A DNA stretch of 64,000 bases from Mixta tenebrionis (GTDB taxonomy: Bacteria > Pseudomonadota > Gammaproteobacteria > Enterobacterales > Enterobacteriaceae). Positions 39,093-47,336 of this stretch are shown here, in pieces. The stretch lies in NCBI RefSeq assembly GCF_006517625.1, contig NZ_VHQI01000010.1:1-64000 (forward strand). Reading direction: 5' to 3'. A program made the translations under genes and the position numbers. Numbering within the stretch: position 1 is the first letter of the stretch; every line of letters starts with the position of its first letter. The notes below the pieces were generated by a model. It was not told the DNA's origin. It was given only the letters and a program-made list of their open reading frames with translations, and ran no database searches.

Positions 39093-40148
39093 TTAATCTT
39101 CGCCGTTGCCGAAGTTTTTACGCGTTTTTACCTGCGCCATGCTTTCCAGTATACGGTGGTAGTTTTCGAAGCGCGTTTCATCTATCTGCCCGTTCTCTAC
39201 CGCCTCGCGAATTGCACAGCCGGGATCGTTATCGTGCTTGCAGTCACGGAATTTGCAGCCGCCTAAAAACTCACGGAATTCGACAAATCCCTGGGTGATT
39301 TGTTCCGGTTCCAGATGCCAGAGGCCAAATTCGCGCACGCCGGGGGAATCGATCACGTCGCCGCCGTGCGGGAAATGGTACAGCCGCGCGGCGGTGGTGG
39401 TGTGCTGGCCCAGCCCGGAGACGTCGGAAACATCATTAGTTAAGATGGTGTTATCGCTAAGATCAAGACCAAGCAGCGCGTTGAGCAGGCTCGATTTACC
39501 CACGCCCGACTGCCCGGCGAAAATGCTGATGCGTCCGGTCAGCGCCGCTTCCAGCTCCGCCAGTCCCGCTTTTTCGTAGCTGGAAACCATCAGCACGCGA
39601 TAGCCGATATGGCGATAGATTGCCATTTGCTCATCAACGAAGGCGCGGCCTTCTTTGTCCAGCAGGTCGGTTTTGTTCAGTACCAGCAGCGGCTCGATAC
39701 CCAGGGTTTCGCTCGCCACCAGATAGCGATCGATAATATTCAGCGACAGCTCCGGCACGATAGCGGAAACGATAATGATTTGATCGATATTCGCCGCCAC
39801 CGGCTTCACGCCGTCGTAAAAGTCGGGACGCGTCAGCACCGAATGGCGCTCGTGCACCGCCTCGACGATGCCTTTCACCGTTGCGCCGCCCTCAACGCCG
39901 GGACGCCAGAGTACGCGATCGCCGGTAACCAGCGAGCGGATGGTACGGCGAATATTGCAGCGATGTACCTGACCCGCGCTATCTTCCACGTCCGCATGCA
40001 TGCCGAAGCGGCTGATCACGATGCCATCCTGCGCTTCGCCAAACAGGCTGTCATCCGGTTCAGGCTTTTCCGCACGCTGTTTGAGACGGCGTTCATGGTT
40101 CGCGTTGACGCGTCGCTGCTGGCCTTTAGACAGTTTATTTTTACTCAC
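39093..40148 (-). CDS. rsgA: Small ribosomal subunit biogenesis GTPase RsgA
   Basis: A late 30S-assembly GTPase of 351 aa. Its G motifs are circularly permuted: NKTD (G4) precedes [15 protein letters not shown] (G1) and DSPGVREFG (G3). An N-terminal OB fold ([19 protein letters not shown]) and a C-terminal zinc knuckle ([16 protein letters not shown]) flank it. The start region [13 protein letters not shown] matches E. coli. A short hairpin, AATGCCG/CGGCATT, overlaps the stop. It is divergent from orn, 141 bp apart. Confidence 0.97.
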   Translation of the reverse strand: MSKNKLSKGQQRRVNANHERRLKQRAEKPEPDDSLFGEAQDGIVISRFGMHADVEDSAGQVHRCNIRRTIRSLVTGDRVLWRPGVEGGATVKGIVEAVHERHSVLTRPDFYDGVKPVAANIDQIIIVSAIVPELSLNIIDRYLVASETLGIEPLLVLNKTDLLDKEGRAFVDEQMAIYRHIGYRVLMVSSYEKAGLAELEAALTGRISIFAGQSGVGKSSLLNALLGLDLSDNTILTNDVSDVSGLGQHTTTAARLYHFPHGGDVIDSPGVREFGLWHLEPEQITQGFVEFREFLGGCKFRDCKHDNDPGCAIREAVENGQIDETRFENYHRILESMAQVKTRKNFGNGED

Positions 40149-40289
40149 TCTTCCTCACATGCTTCAGGACGGTTTCGCCTGGTCAGGCAAAACGTCTATG
40201 ATACACCCTGGGCCGAATTACGGCGAGCGACGCGACAGCGCTTTATGCTGTCGTTCCTGAAGACGATACGGTTAACTGCGGAATAGATT

Positions 40290-40835
40290 ATGAGCGCAAA
40301 TGAAAACAATCTTATCTGGATCGATCTGGAAATGACCGGGTTAGATCCGGAGCGCGATCGCATTATTGAAATTGCGACGCTGGTAACCGACGCCAGCTTA
40401 AATATTCTGGCCGAAGGGCCGGTGCTGGCGGTACATCAGCCTGCCGGGCAGCTGGCGCTGATGGATGAGTGGAACGTGCGTACCCATACCGGCAGCGGGC
40501 TGGTGGAGCGCGTGAAGGTCAGCCGCTACGACGAGCGGGCCGCCGAACTGGCAACGCTGGAATTTTTACGACAGTGGGTGCCGGCGAATGCTTCCCCGAT
40601 CTGCGGCAACAGCATCGGTCAGGATCGTCGCTTCCTGTTTAAATACATGCCGGAGCTGGAGCGTTATTTCCACTATCGTTATCTGGACGTCAGCACGCTG
40701 AAAGAGCTGGCGCGGCGCTGGAAGCCGGAAATTCTTACCGGCTTTAAGAAGGCGGAAACTCACCAGGCGCTGGAGGATATCCGTGAATCGGTGGCGGAGC
40801 TGGCCTGGTATCGCGAGCATTTTCTGCAGCTGTAG
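40290..40835 (+). CDS. orn: Oligoribonuclease
   Basis: A 3'-5' exonuclease that degrades di- to pentaribonucleotides and completes mRNA and c-di-GMP turnover. The 181-aa protein has the DEDDh motifs: Exo I in [12 protein letters not shown], Exo II in [11 protein letters not shown], and Exo III with H..LEDIRESV ([11 protein letters not shown]). The length equals E. coli Orn. Only 151 bp separate it from the tRNA-Gly array. Confidence 0.98.
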   Translation: MSANENNLIWIDLEMTGLDPERDRIIEIATLVTDASLNILAEGPVLAVHQPAGQLALMDEWNVRTHTGSGLVERVKVSRYDERAAELATLEFLRQWVPANASPICGNSIGQDRRFLFKYMPELERYFHYRYLDVSTLKELARRWKPEILTGFKKAETHQALEDIRESVAELAWYREHFLQL

Positions 40836-40918
40836 CGCCTGCGTGCGGCTAAAAAAACCACATATCGTCGCTTAAATCAGCAAATGCACCGAAAGCGCAA
40901 ATTTTTGCCCTCAAGGGC

Positions 40919-40946
40919 TTGCAGGGCAAAAGATTTCTCGTATAAT
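40919..40946 (+). promoter_or_regulatory. Promoter of the tRNA-Gly array
   Basis: TTGCAG (40919-40924) and TATAAT (40941-40946) are 16 nt apart, followed by a GC-rich discriminator GCGCTCCCC. That layout suggests stringent control. An inverted repeat, TTTTGCCCT/AGGGCAAAA (40904-40930), overlaps the -35; it might be an orn terminator or a binding site. Confidence 0.8.
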
Positions 40947-40986
40947 GCGCTCCCCGTACCGATGAAGAATTTTAATCGGCTACGGC

Positions 40987-41062
<76 letters not shown>

Positions 41063-41089
41063 GAATTTATGCAGTGCCCGAAACACCAA

Positions 41090-41165
<76 letters not shown>

Positions 41166-41192
41166 GAATTTATGCAGTGCCCGAAACACCAA

Positions 41193-41268
<76 letters not shown>

Positions 41269-41295
41269 GAATTTATGCAGTGCCCGAAACACCAA

Positions 41296-41371
<76 letters not shown>

Positions 41372-41398
41372 GAATTTATGCAGTGCCCGAAACACCAA

Positions 41399-41474
<76 letters not shown>

Positions 41475-41501
41475 GAATTTATGCAGTGCCCGAAACACCA
41501 A

Positions 41502-41577
<76 letters not shown>

Positions 41578-41604
41578 GAATTTACGCAGTACCCGAAACA
41601 CCAA

Positions 41605-41680
<76 letters not shown>

Positions 41681-41918
41681 GAATGTCCTTCTTATTTTGA
41701 TTTCTCCCCCCTCTTTTTCCGGTATCGCCGTTTGTTATCCCCTTCGCTTTTTCCTGTTAGCTGAACCGTTATTTGCCTTGTCTGTTTTGCGCTACAGCAG
41801 ATTTATTTCCTCCTGGCGATGGTATGCAGCAAGCGCGACTGGCGCGGTTGCTTCCCGGCAGTGCGAGAGCTTTAGTCTGTTATGCTGCCAGCGAGCGTTT
41901 TTTTATCCCGTCCCGTTC

Positions 41919-41992
41919 TTGCCTTGTCTCCGACAGAGAAGGGGAACGTTATCCAAAAGTCAGCAGCGGAAAATGATGCAGCGCACGCCTCC
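41919..41992 (+). repeat. Imperfect direct repeat, copy 1
   Basis: A 74-bp unit starting TTGCCTTGTCTCCGACAGAG and ending GCAGCGCACGCCTCC. It is repeated 79 bp downstream with only a few substitutions. The 79-bp period is not a multiple of three, so it is not a protein repeat. Confidence 0.85.
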
Positions 41993-41997
41993 CGTGT

Positions 41998-42071
41998 TTG
42001 CCTTGCCTCCGACAAAGAAGGGGAACGCTATCCAAAAGTCAGTAAGGGAAAATGATGCAGCGCACGCCTCC
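41998..42071 (+). repeat. Imperfect direct repeat, copy 2
   Basis: Second copy of the 74-bp unit at 41919, starting TTGCCTTGCCTCCGACAAAG. It lies between the tRNA array and the reductase cluster. Confidence 0.85.
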
Positions 42072-42110
42072 GCGACGGCGAATAATCGCCAGGGGCAGCT
42101 GAAAACGGAT

Positions 42111-42142
42111 GGTTGCCGGAGCGCGCGTCGGCTCCGGCAACC
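42111..42142 (-). terminator. Stem-loop after the selenoprotein gene
   Basis: GGTTGCCGGAGC and GCTCCGGCAACC form a perfect 12-bp stem with an 8-nt loop, 9 nt past the stop of the GrdB-like gene. On the minus strand it is followed by ATCCGTTTTC, a modest T run. Confidence 0.7.
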
Positions 42143-42151
42143 GGAGCGAGG

Positions 42152-43465
42152 TTAAACCCGCACTTTAAACACCGTCTGTTCCTCAATATCGCTGGTCAGC
42201 GCATCCAGCGCTACGCCAACGCGGTGATAGCGCAGCTTCCACTGCGTTTCCGCCGATGTCGCCGGATCGCCCAGCGGATATGGGATGGAAATGGTTGGCA
42301 CAATACGGTTAGCGCCAACGGTTTCTGCAACCGGGATCAGATTACACATCTGCACTACCGGAAAACCGGCTTTTTCAATTTCTTTAACCATCGTTGCGCC
42401 GCAACGAGTGCAGGTGCCTCAGGTAGAGGTAAGTATTACGGCATCAACGTTATGGTTGCGTAGATGGACGACCATCTCCTTCGCCATGCGTTCCGCTTCC
42501 GCCTCCGTGGTGCCGGTGCCGACGGTGGTATAGAAATGGCTGTCGATAGCGCCGATGCGTCCCTCTTTTTCATAGGCTCGCAGCGCATCCAGCGGTACGA
42601 CGACGTCCGGATCGGCGTCCGCCGCCGCGGGATCGTAACCGGCATGAATGGTTTTATAAACGCCAGACTGCAGATTATCGATGGCGGATATATCATACAT
42701 GCCCCAGCGTGTAGCAGAGGCTGACTGGATACGATCGGGATTATCGACCGGGACAATGCCGCCGCTGGTGACCAGTGCGATTTTGGCTTTAGAGAGATCG
42801 GTAATCGCCGGCGCGATGGGCACCCGGCGGTCCGGGGGAATAGGCAGCTCCGTTTGATAGGGTTGACCATGCGTTTTCTTCAGCAGCATGTCGATAACCC
42901 GCTCCGCGGCTGGTTTTAAGTCAGGGTTATAGACCTGATGACGGATTCCGCGCGAATAAAAACCTTCCTCCGCTGCCGGACCCGGTTTTTCGCCAGCGAG
43001 TAGCTTATCGGCAAACCTGGCCATTGTCGCCGCGTCATCGCGCATTTTAGCCGCGCTTTTCCCGCCCGGAAAAATATAGAGTTCCTTTCTGAACATCTCC
43101 ACGCCGGGGTTTTCTTCGTGCATGGAAGTTACCGCGGGCACGTTGAATTTTTCCTGTACGGCTTTACAGATAGTGCCGCAGGCCGAGCCGTAACGTCCCG
43201 CCTGGAACGCCGGGCCGGCGAGAAAAATATCAAACTGTACGCCTTCAAGAAACTGCATAATCTCTGCAACGGCGGCGTCCGTACTGGACCCCATATAGTT
43301 ATCGCCGCATACGATGGTATGGGCGATCCCGGCATTTTTCAGCGCCGCCTGCAGCGCCTTTGCCGAGCCGTGAGCGCCGTCATGGAACAACGGCCTCTGA
43401 TCCGCCTCGGATTCTCCGCCTATGCCGGCGAAGTACTGGTTAATATAAACAACTGCTTTTTTCAT
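42152..43465 (-). CDS. GrdB-type reductase selenoprotein (component B, Sec subunit)
   Basis: A selenoprotein of 437 aa if the UGA at 42421-42419 is read as selenocysteine (residue 349). The two halves are in one frame: VDAVILTST-U-GTCTRCGATMVKEIE. This matches the selenocysteine site of glycine/sarcosine/betaine reductase GrdB, GrdF and GrdH, which are about 436 aa. Segments TSGGIVPVDNPDRIQSASA and TVGANRIVP are also family hallmarks. In these enzymes the Sec subunit works with the pyruvoyl subunit to cleave the C-N bond of the substrate. AAGGAG precedes the ATG. It lies 12 nt after the GrdE-like gene. A SECIS-like hairpin follows the UGA. Decoding needs SelABCD encoded elsewhere. Confidence 0.92.
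42391..42421 (-). promoter_or_regulatory. UGA selenocysteine codon and bacterial SECIS-like hairpin
   Basis: In the mRNA, the UGA is followed 13 nt later by CGUUGC-GGC-GCAACG, a perfect stem that gains one more U-A pair, with a 3-nt loop whose first base is G. The loop is 19-21 nt after the UGA. The distance and apical G fit the SelB-binding element of E. coli fdhF. Confidence 0.8.
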
Positions 43466-43477
43466 CGCATTTTCTCC

Positions 43478-44806
43478 TTAAAAATCGAGCATCGTTTTAC
43501 GCGACCAGCCGATTACCTGATCGCCGCAGAACATGCTGTTGTTCTCGATGATGATGGAGCCATCCGGGCGCACGGAAGGGCCCAGTTTTTCATCGCCTTC
43601 CCAGCCGCCGGAAAGGCCGTCGCGCCCAATCGACGCCAGTTCGCCAATAACTTCATCCATCGGCGGCAGCTCCAGCAGCTGGGATACGTTGCCGCATGAG
43701 ACAATGGCGTTGGCCTTAGCGCTGAGCGCTACCAGCGGCTGCGAGCGCCCGTCGCGCCCGGTACATTCATTGGTAATGCCGACGGTTTTCACCCCAGCAT
43801 CTTCCAGCGCGTTAAAGCAGGCGATGAAATCGGCGTCCGGATTACCGTAGCCTTCCTCTGCCAGCACGGCGCTGTCGGCTCCCAGGCTGCGGGCCATTTG
43901 GGCGACAAACAGCGCGGCGCGCTGTTTTTGCTCCAGCGCGACATTCAGATTGGACATGATGACGCCAAGGAAATTAATCGTCTTACCATGTTGCCCATAC
44001 AGCTCTTTAATCATTGGGCAGTTCTGCATATCGTAGGTTGACCATTTCGATGAGCACGGCATAAAGGAGCCGCCGATAACGGCGCCGTTCAGAATTTCAT
44101 TGGGGTGCATAAAGGTGGGGAGCGTGCGGTTAGCATCCCAGCCGTACAGCAGATCGTTGTAGCCCAGTTCCTCCATCTGGGATTGAATTTGCATAACGTA
44201 AACCACGCCGGGAAGCTGCATAACCCCGGCGTCGCGTCGGCTAAGCGGCGGCAGCTCGAAGGTCTCAACGCTCTCCGGCGTCAGGGCGCGTACGGCTTCG
44301 CCGAGATATTCCGCCAGCTTGTGGGCAGCCCAGCGGATAGCGTGATTCTTTTTCTGCTGCTCGCGTTGTTCAAACAGCTCGTCGGTATCGGCCACCAGGC
44401 AGATATTAATTAAGCCGGAATAATAGGTGAGGTTGGCTCCCTCGCCGGACATATCAATTACGCCGTCGCCGAAGCTGCCCCAGTGTTTACCGACGGCCAG
44501 CACGCTGCAATTTTTTAGCGCGTGCGTGACGCCGCCCTCGCAGGAAACCAGATCGCTGGAGGTGACGCCCGGAAACAGAGGGCTGCCATCCAGTTTACAG
44601 CGCGGCTCAATCGCCTCTTTCACCGGGACGATACGTTTACTTTCTCCGGGACGGGCGATAATAATATCGGCAGCAGTAATATGTTCATCTTCGCAAATAA
44701 GCGCCAGCGCCTCCTCTTTATTGATGCTCAAAATGCCATCGATAAAAGCTGTCCTGGCGCCAAATACGACATCTCTGACATGGAAATTACCTATCTCTAA
44801 TTTCAT
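43478..44806 (-). CDS. GrdE-type reductase pyruvoyl proprotein (component B)
   Basis: A 442-aa homologue of GrdE/GrdG/GrdI, the proprotein of reductase component B. In the family, self-cleavage at a cysteine gives two chains and a pyruvoyl group that forms a Schiff base with the amine substrate. The likely site here is Cys251 in GGSFMPCSSKWSTY. Family segments MIKELYGQHGKTINFLGVIM, AEEGYGNPDADF, TGRDGRSQPLVALS and QLLELPPMDEVIGELASIG are clear. The ATG at 44806 follows GAGGTG; the frame extends 33 codons upstream without support. Neighbours are a BCCT transporter upstream and the GrdB-like selenoprotein downstream. Genes for GrdA and component C are not in the window. Confidence 0.9.
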   Translation of the reverse strand: MKLEIGNFHVRDVVFGARTAFIDGILSINKEEALALICEDEHITAADIIIARPGESKRIVPVKEAIEPRCKLDGSPLFPGVTSSDLVSCEGGVTHALKNCSVLAVGKHWGSFGDGVIDMSGEGANLTYYSGLINICLVADTDELFEQREQQKKNHAIRWAAHKLAEYLGEAVRALTPESVETFELPPLSRRDAGVMQLPGVVYVMQIQSQMEELGYNDLLYGWDANRTLPTFMHPNEILNGAVIGGSFMPCSSKWSTYDMQNCPMIKELYGQHGKTINFLGVIMSNLNVALEQKQRAALFVAQMARSLGADSAVLAEEGYGNPDADFIACFNALEDAGVKTVGITNECTGRDGRSQPLVALSAKANAIVSCGNVSQLLELPPMDEVIGELASIGRDGLSGGWEGDEKLGPSVRPDGSIIIENNSMFCGDQVIGWSRKTMLDF

Positions 44807-44834
44807 CTCTGCACCTCTTCGTTTATTAAGCGGA

Positions 44835-46403
44835 TTACGTAACGGGTTGATCTGATATTTTCTTCTGTGGGTGTTTTTCAGCGAGGCTTTCCTTGCGCGC
44901 GGCACGGGTTTCTTCCCGTAATCCTTTTACCAGAGACGCCATACTCAGGAGTAAAATAAAGGCGAAAGGAAACGCCACGGAAATCGAGGCCGTCTTCAGC
45001 ATATTCAGCCCGCTTTTCCCGCCGGCAATCATTAATGCCAGCGCCAGCGCCGCCTGAATCAGCGCCCACATCACTTTGCGCGAGGTCTTCGGATTCAGAT
45101 CGCCGTTACTGGAAAACATGCCGAGTACGAAAGTGGCCGAGTCCGCCGAACTGAGGAAAAAGGTGATCAGGAGCGCTACCACCAACACCGAGATAGCGGT
45201 ACTAAACGGGAAATGCTGCAGTACGATATAGATTGAACGGCTGACATCTACCGAGGTGGCGGCGATAGCCTGATCCAGCCCAAGCCCCATGGCGCTCATG
45301 CCGAAGATGGAGAACCAGCTGATGCCTGCCAGCGTCGGCGCCAGCAATACGCCCAGCACGAACTGACGGATGGTGCGCCCCCGCGATATGCGGGCGATAA
45401 AAGTGCCGACAAAAGGCGCCCAGGCGATCCACCATGCCCAGTAAAAGATCGTCCAGTCGCCATACCATCGCGCCTCTTGTTCGGAGAAAGCTCCGACCGA
45501 CAGGCTATCGAACACATAGTGAGAGATATAATTGCCGACGCCCTCTACCAGCCCGTTCATTATGGCTATCCGGGGACCGACGAAGAACATAAACAGCATA
45601 ATTGCCGCAGACATACACAGGTTAGCGCTGGAAATGCGCTTCATGCCCTTATCCAGACCGGCGACAATGGACATTAATAAAATCGCGGTAATAGAAAAGA
45701 CAATCAGCATTAATAGCGTATTGGTCTGTTCAAGGCCGAAGACGGCGTTTAATCCGCTGCTAATCTGGTAGGTGCCGAGGCCAAACGACGTCGCCACGCC
45801 GGCGACGGTGGCGAAGATTGCCAGAATATCCACGCACTTGCCGATAATGCCGCCTGCCAGCTTTTCGCCAAGCAGTGGAATCAGTACGCTGCTGATCAGG
45901 CCGGGTTTGTCTTTGCGGAACTGGATATAAGCCAGCCCCAATGCCATGACGCAATAGCCTGACCAGGGCTGCAGCCCCCAGTGGAGAAAGGACTTGCGCA
46001 ATGCAAAAGCCATCGCCTCTGGCGAACCGGGTACGGCGCCGGTAGGGTGGGCGTAATGGCTGAGCGGCTCTGCCACGCTATAAAACAGCAGGCCGATGCC
46101 TTTCCCTGCGCTGAATAACATGGCGAACCAGGCGAGCGTGCTGTATGCCGGCTTCTCACCATCTTTGCCCAGCACGATATTTCCATATTTGCTACAGCAT
46201 ATCCAGATGGAAAATAGTACGAAGGTCGCCATGCAAAGAATATAGAACCAGGCGAATTTCGTTGTCAGAAAGCTGAATACCGTATCGCCGGCGTTTTTAA
46301 AACTGCTGGCGCCCATTACTCCCCATGCGACCACGCAGGCCACGACGATCAGGGAGACGTAAAATACCGTTTTGTCGTTATTTGTCTTATCGGTGCCATT
46401 CAT
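44835..46403 (-). CDS. BCCT-family betaine/carnitine/choline transporter
   Basis: A 522-aa transporter of quaternary amines with 12 transmembrane helices. The BCCT signature is present: FSAGKGIGLLFYSVAEPLSHY in helix 3, and the tryptophan-rich segment FYWAWWIAWAPFVG of helix 8 followed by FIARISRGRT. The GMGIG motif of Na+-coupled members is replaced by GKGIG. A Lys there resembles the CaiT-type antiporters, which do not use sodium, though CaiT itself has Met. It is 28 nt upstream of the GrdE-like gene on the same strand. The substrate is likely the one reduced by that enzyme, for example betaine or a related N-methylated amine (inference). Confidence 0.93.
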   Translation of the reverse strand: MNGTDKTNNDKTVFYVSLIVVACVVAWGVMGASSFKNAGDTVFSFLTTKFAWFYILCMATFVLFSIWICCSKYGNIVLGKDGEKPAYSTLAWFAMLFSAGKGIGLLFYSVAEPLSHYAHPTGAVPGSPEAMAFALRKSFLHWGLQPWSGYCVMALGLAYIQFRKDKPGLISSVLIPLLGEKLAGGIIGKCVDILAIFATVAGVATSFGLGTYQISSGLNAVFGLEQTNTLLMLIVFSITAILLMSIVAGLDKGMKRISSANLCMSAAIMLFMFFVGPRIAIMNGLVEGVGNYISHYVFDSLSVGAFSEQEARWYGDWTIFYWAWWIAWAPFVGTFIARISRGRTIRQFVLGVLLAPTLAGISWFSIFGMSAMGLGLDQAIAATSVDVSRSIYIVLQHFPFSTAISVLVVALLITFFLSSADSATFVLGMFSSNGDLNPKTSRKVMWALIQAALALALMIAGGKSGLNMLKTASISVAFPFAFILLLSMASLVKGLREETRAARKESLAEKHPQKKISDQPVT

Positions 46404-46413
46404 AAATTACCTC

Positions 46414-46638
46414 TCAGAGCTTAGTCGGTAACGAATGCAATAACGTGATTAAATATTTGGGAATATCCTGGTGGTAAAAACGGAAAATATTTTCCGCCGT
46501 CGCGCCGTTTTTATAATGCGCGAGCAGGAATTTTTGCAGAAAATATAACGGCTTAATTCCGGCAAGCAGAGTTATAGCCAGACAGAGTAATTGTCGGGGA
46601 GGGGCGTGGAGTAGAAGTGCTTTACCGATCCGACACAC
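46414..46638 (-). CDS. Possible small ORF upstream of the BCCT gene
   Basis: A 74-codon frame with a GTG start, ending 10 nt before the transporter. It has no family that I recognise and no clear Shine-Dalgarno. The C-terminal part (NGATAENIFRFYHQDIPKYL) reads plausibly but the codon use is unlike neighbouring genes. It could be a leader peptide or the remnant of a regulator. Confidence 0.25.
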   Translation of the reverse strand: MCRIGKALLLHAPPRQLLCLAITLLAGIKPLYFLQKFLLAHYKNGATAENIFRFYHQDIPKYLITLLHSLPTKL

Positions 46639-46654
46639 GGCCGGAGCAGAGAAT

Positions 46655-46667
46655 AATCAAGAATTTG
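46655..46667 (+). promoter_or_regulatory. IHF-consensus site
   Basis: AATCAAGAATTTG matches WATCAA-N4-TTR at every fixed position. It lies about 250 bp before the BCCT start and may belong to that promoter or to the datA-like region. Confidence 0.45.
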
Positions 46668-47153
46668 CCGCGTAGTGATTAATATAAACCGGTAAGTTAT
46701 GGGATGGTTTTTGGTATCTGAACAGAGTGATTAAACGCATTTTGACGTTCCTCTTATTTATTTTGCATGGCGTTAATGTAGCGACTTCATCGCAAGAAAA
46801 ATTTGATCTGGCATGAAAATTCTTCAATCTTATCCAGTCTGTTTTTACGGCTGCGCGCCAGGCGCGCGGCCTGTATCTGCCTGAACCGCCGCCGCGCCCG
46901 GCTGACGCGCCGCTCAGAGGCGGCGAAAAAACGGGCATTTAATTTTGTCGCCTCAGCGAAGCCTTGTTATTCCCGTCAGGCGAGGGCATAATGCCTCCCC
47001 CAATTTTCCGGGGCGTCAGGGTGATCCATCCTCCAGCGGCTTTGCTTCGCGGCGAAAGTCGGCGGCGGCGGATAATCTGCCGCGTTGCCGCAGCTCCCCT
47101 GTCCGCCTTCAGCCAGCGCTGAGTAATACTTTCTCCTTTATTTTTAAACAGAG

Positions 47154-47335
47154 TTATCCACAGCTATTGCTCAGAAAAAAGCGGCGCCGGTTCGCCTGTT
47201 AACTTACCCATAAAACGTTAATTGTTTGATTTATAAAAAATATAAATAGTCGAAAAAGGGTGGAACAATCGCCCGGCATTTTTTTCGACGTTGAATGACA
47301 ACGGTTTTTTATTTTTATTCACAGACTGTGGACAA
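47154..47335. promoter_or_regulatory. datA: datA-like cluster of DnaA boxes with an IHF site
   Basis: DnaA boxes: TTATCCACA (47154-47162, perfect), TTATTCACA (47315-47323, perfect), and TTGTCCACA on the minus strand (47327-47335, one mismatch). Between the first two, TAA-TTGT-TTGATT (47219-47231) is a full IHF consensus on the minus strand. In E. coli, datA lies in this tRNA-Gly/queG interval and uses two DnaA boxes flanking an IHF site to promote hydrolysis of ATP-DnaA. The same position and layout argue for an equivalent locus here. Confidence 0.7.
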
Positions 47336-47336
47336 A

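Larger units (their letters stand above)
41681..42110. other. Intergenic region after the tRNA-Gly array
   Basis: About 430 bp without a supportable gene. Open frames here continue from tRNA sequence and have no family features. The second half is an imperfect two-copy repeat, listed separately. Confidence 0.5.
46639..47336. other. Intergenic region between the BCCT gene and queG
   Basis: About 700 bp without a supportable gene. It contains an IHF consensus at 46655, a GCGCGCC-A-GGCGCGC palindrome at 46853 and, next to queG, the datA-like cluster described separately. Composition is mixed, with an AT-rich final 200 bp. Confidence 0.6.

Noticed and set aside
42419-42421. Stop codon splitting the GrdB-like gene, i.e. 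a pseudogene
   Set aside because: Frame continues in phase with full family similarity, the UGA is at the known selenocysteine site, and a SECIS-like hairpin follows.
46657-46938. Open frame of 93 codons in the BCCT-queG interval
   Set aside because: No ribosome-binding site, mixed composition and no recognisable features.
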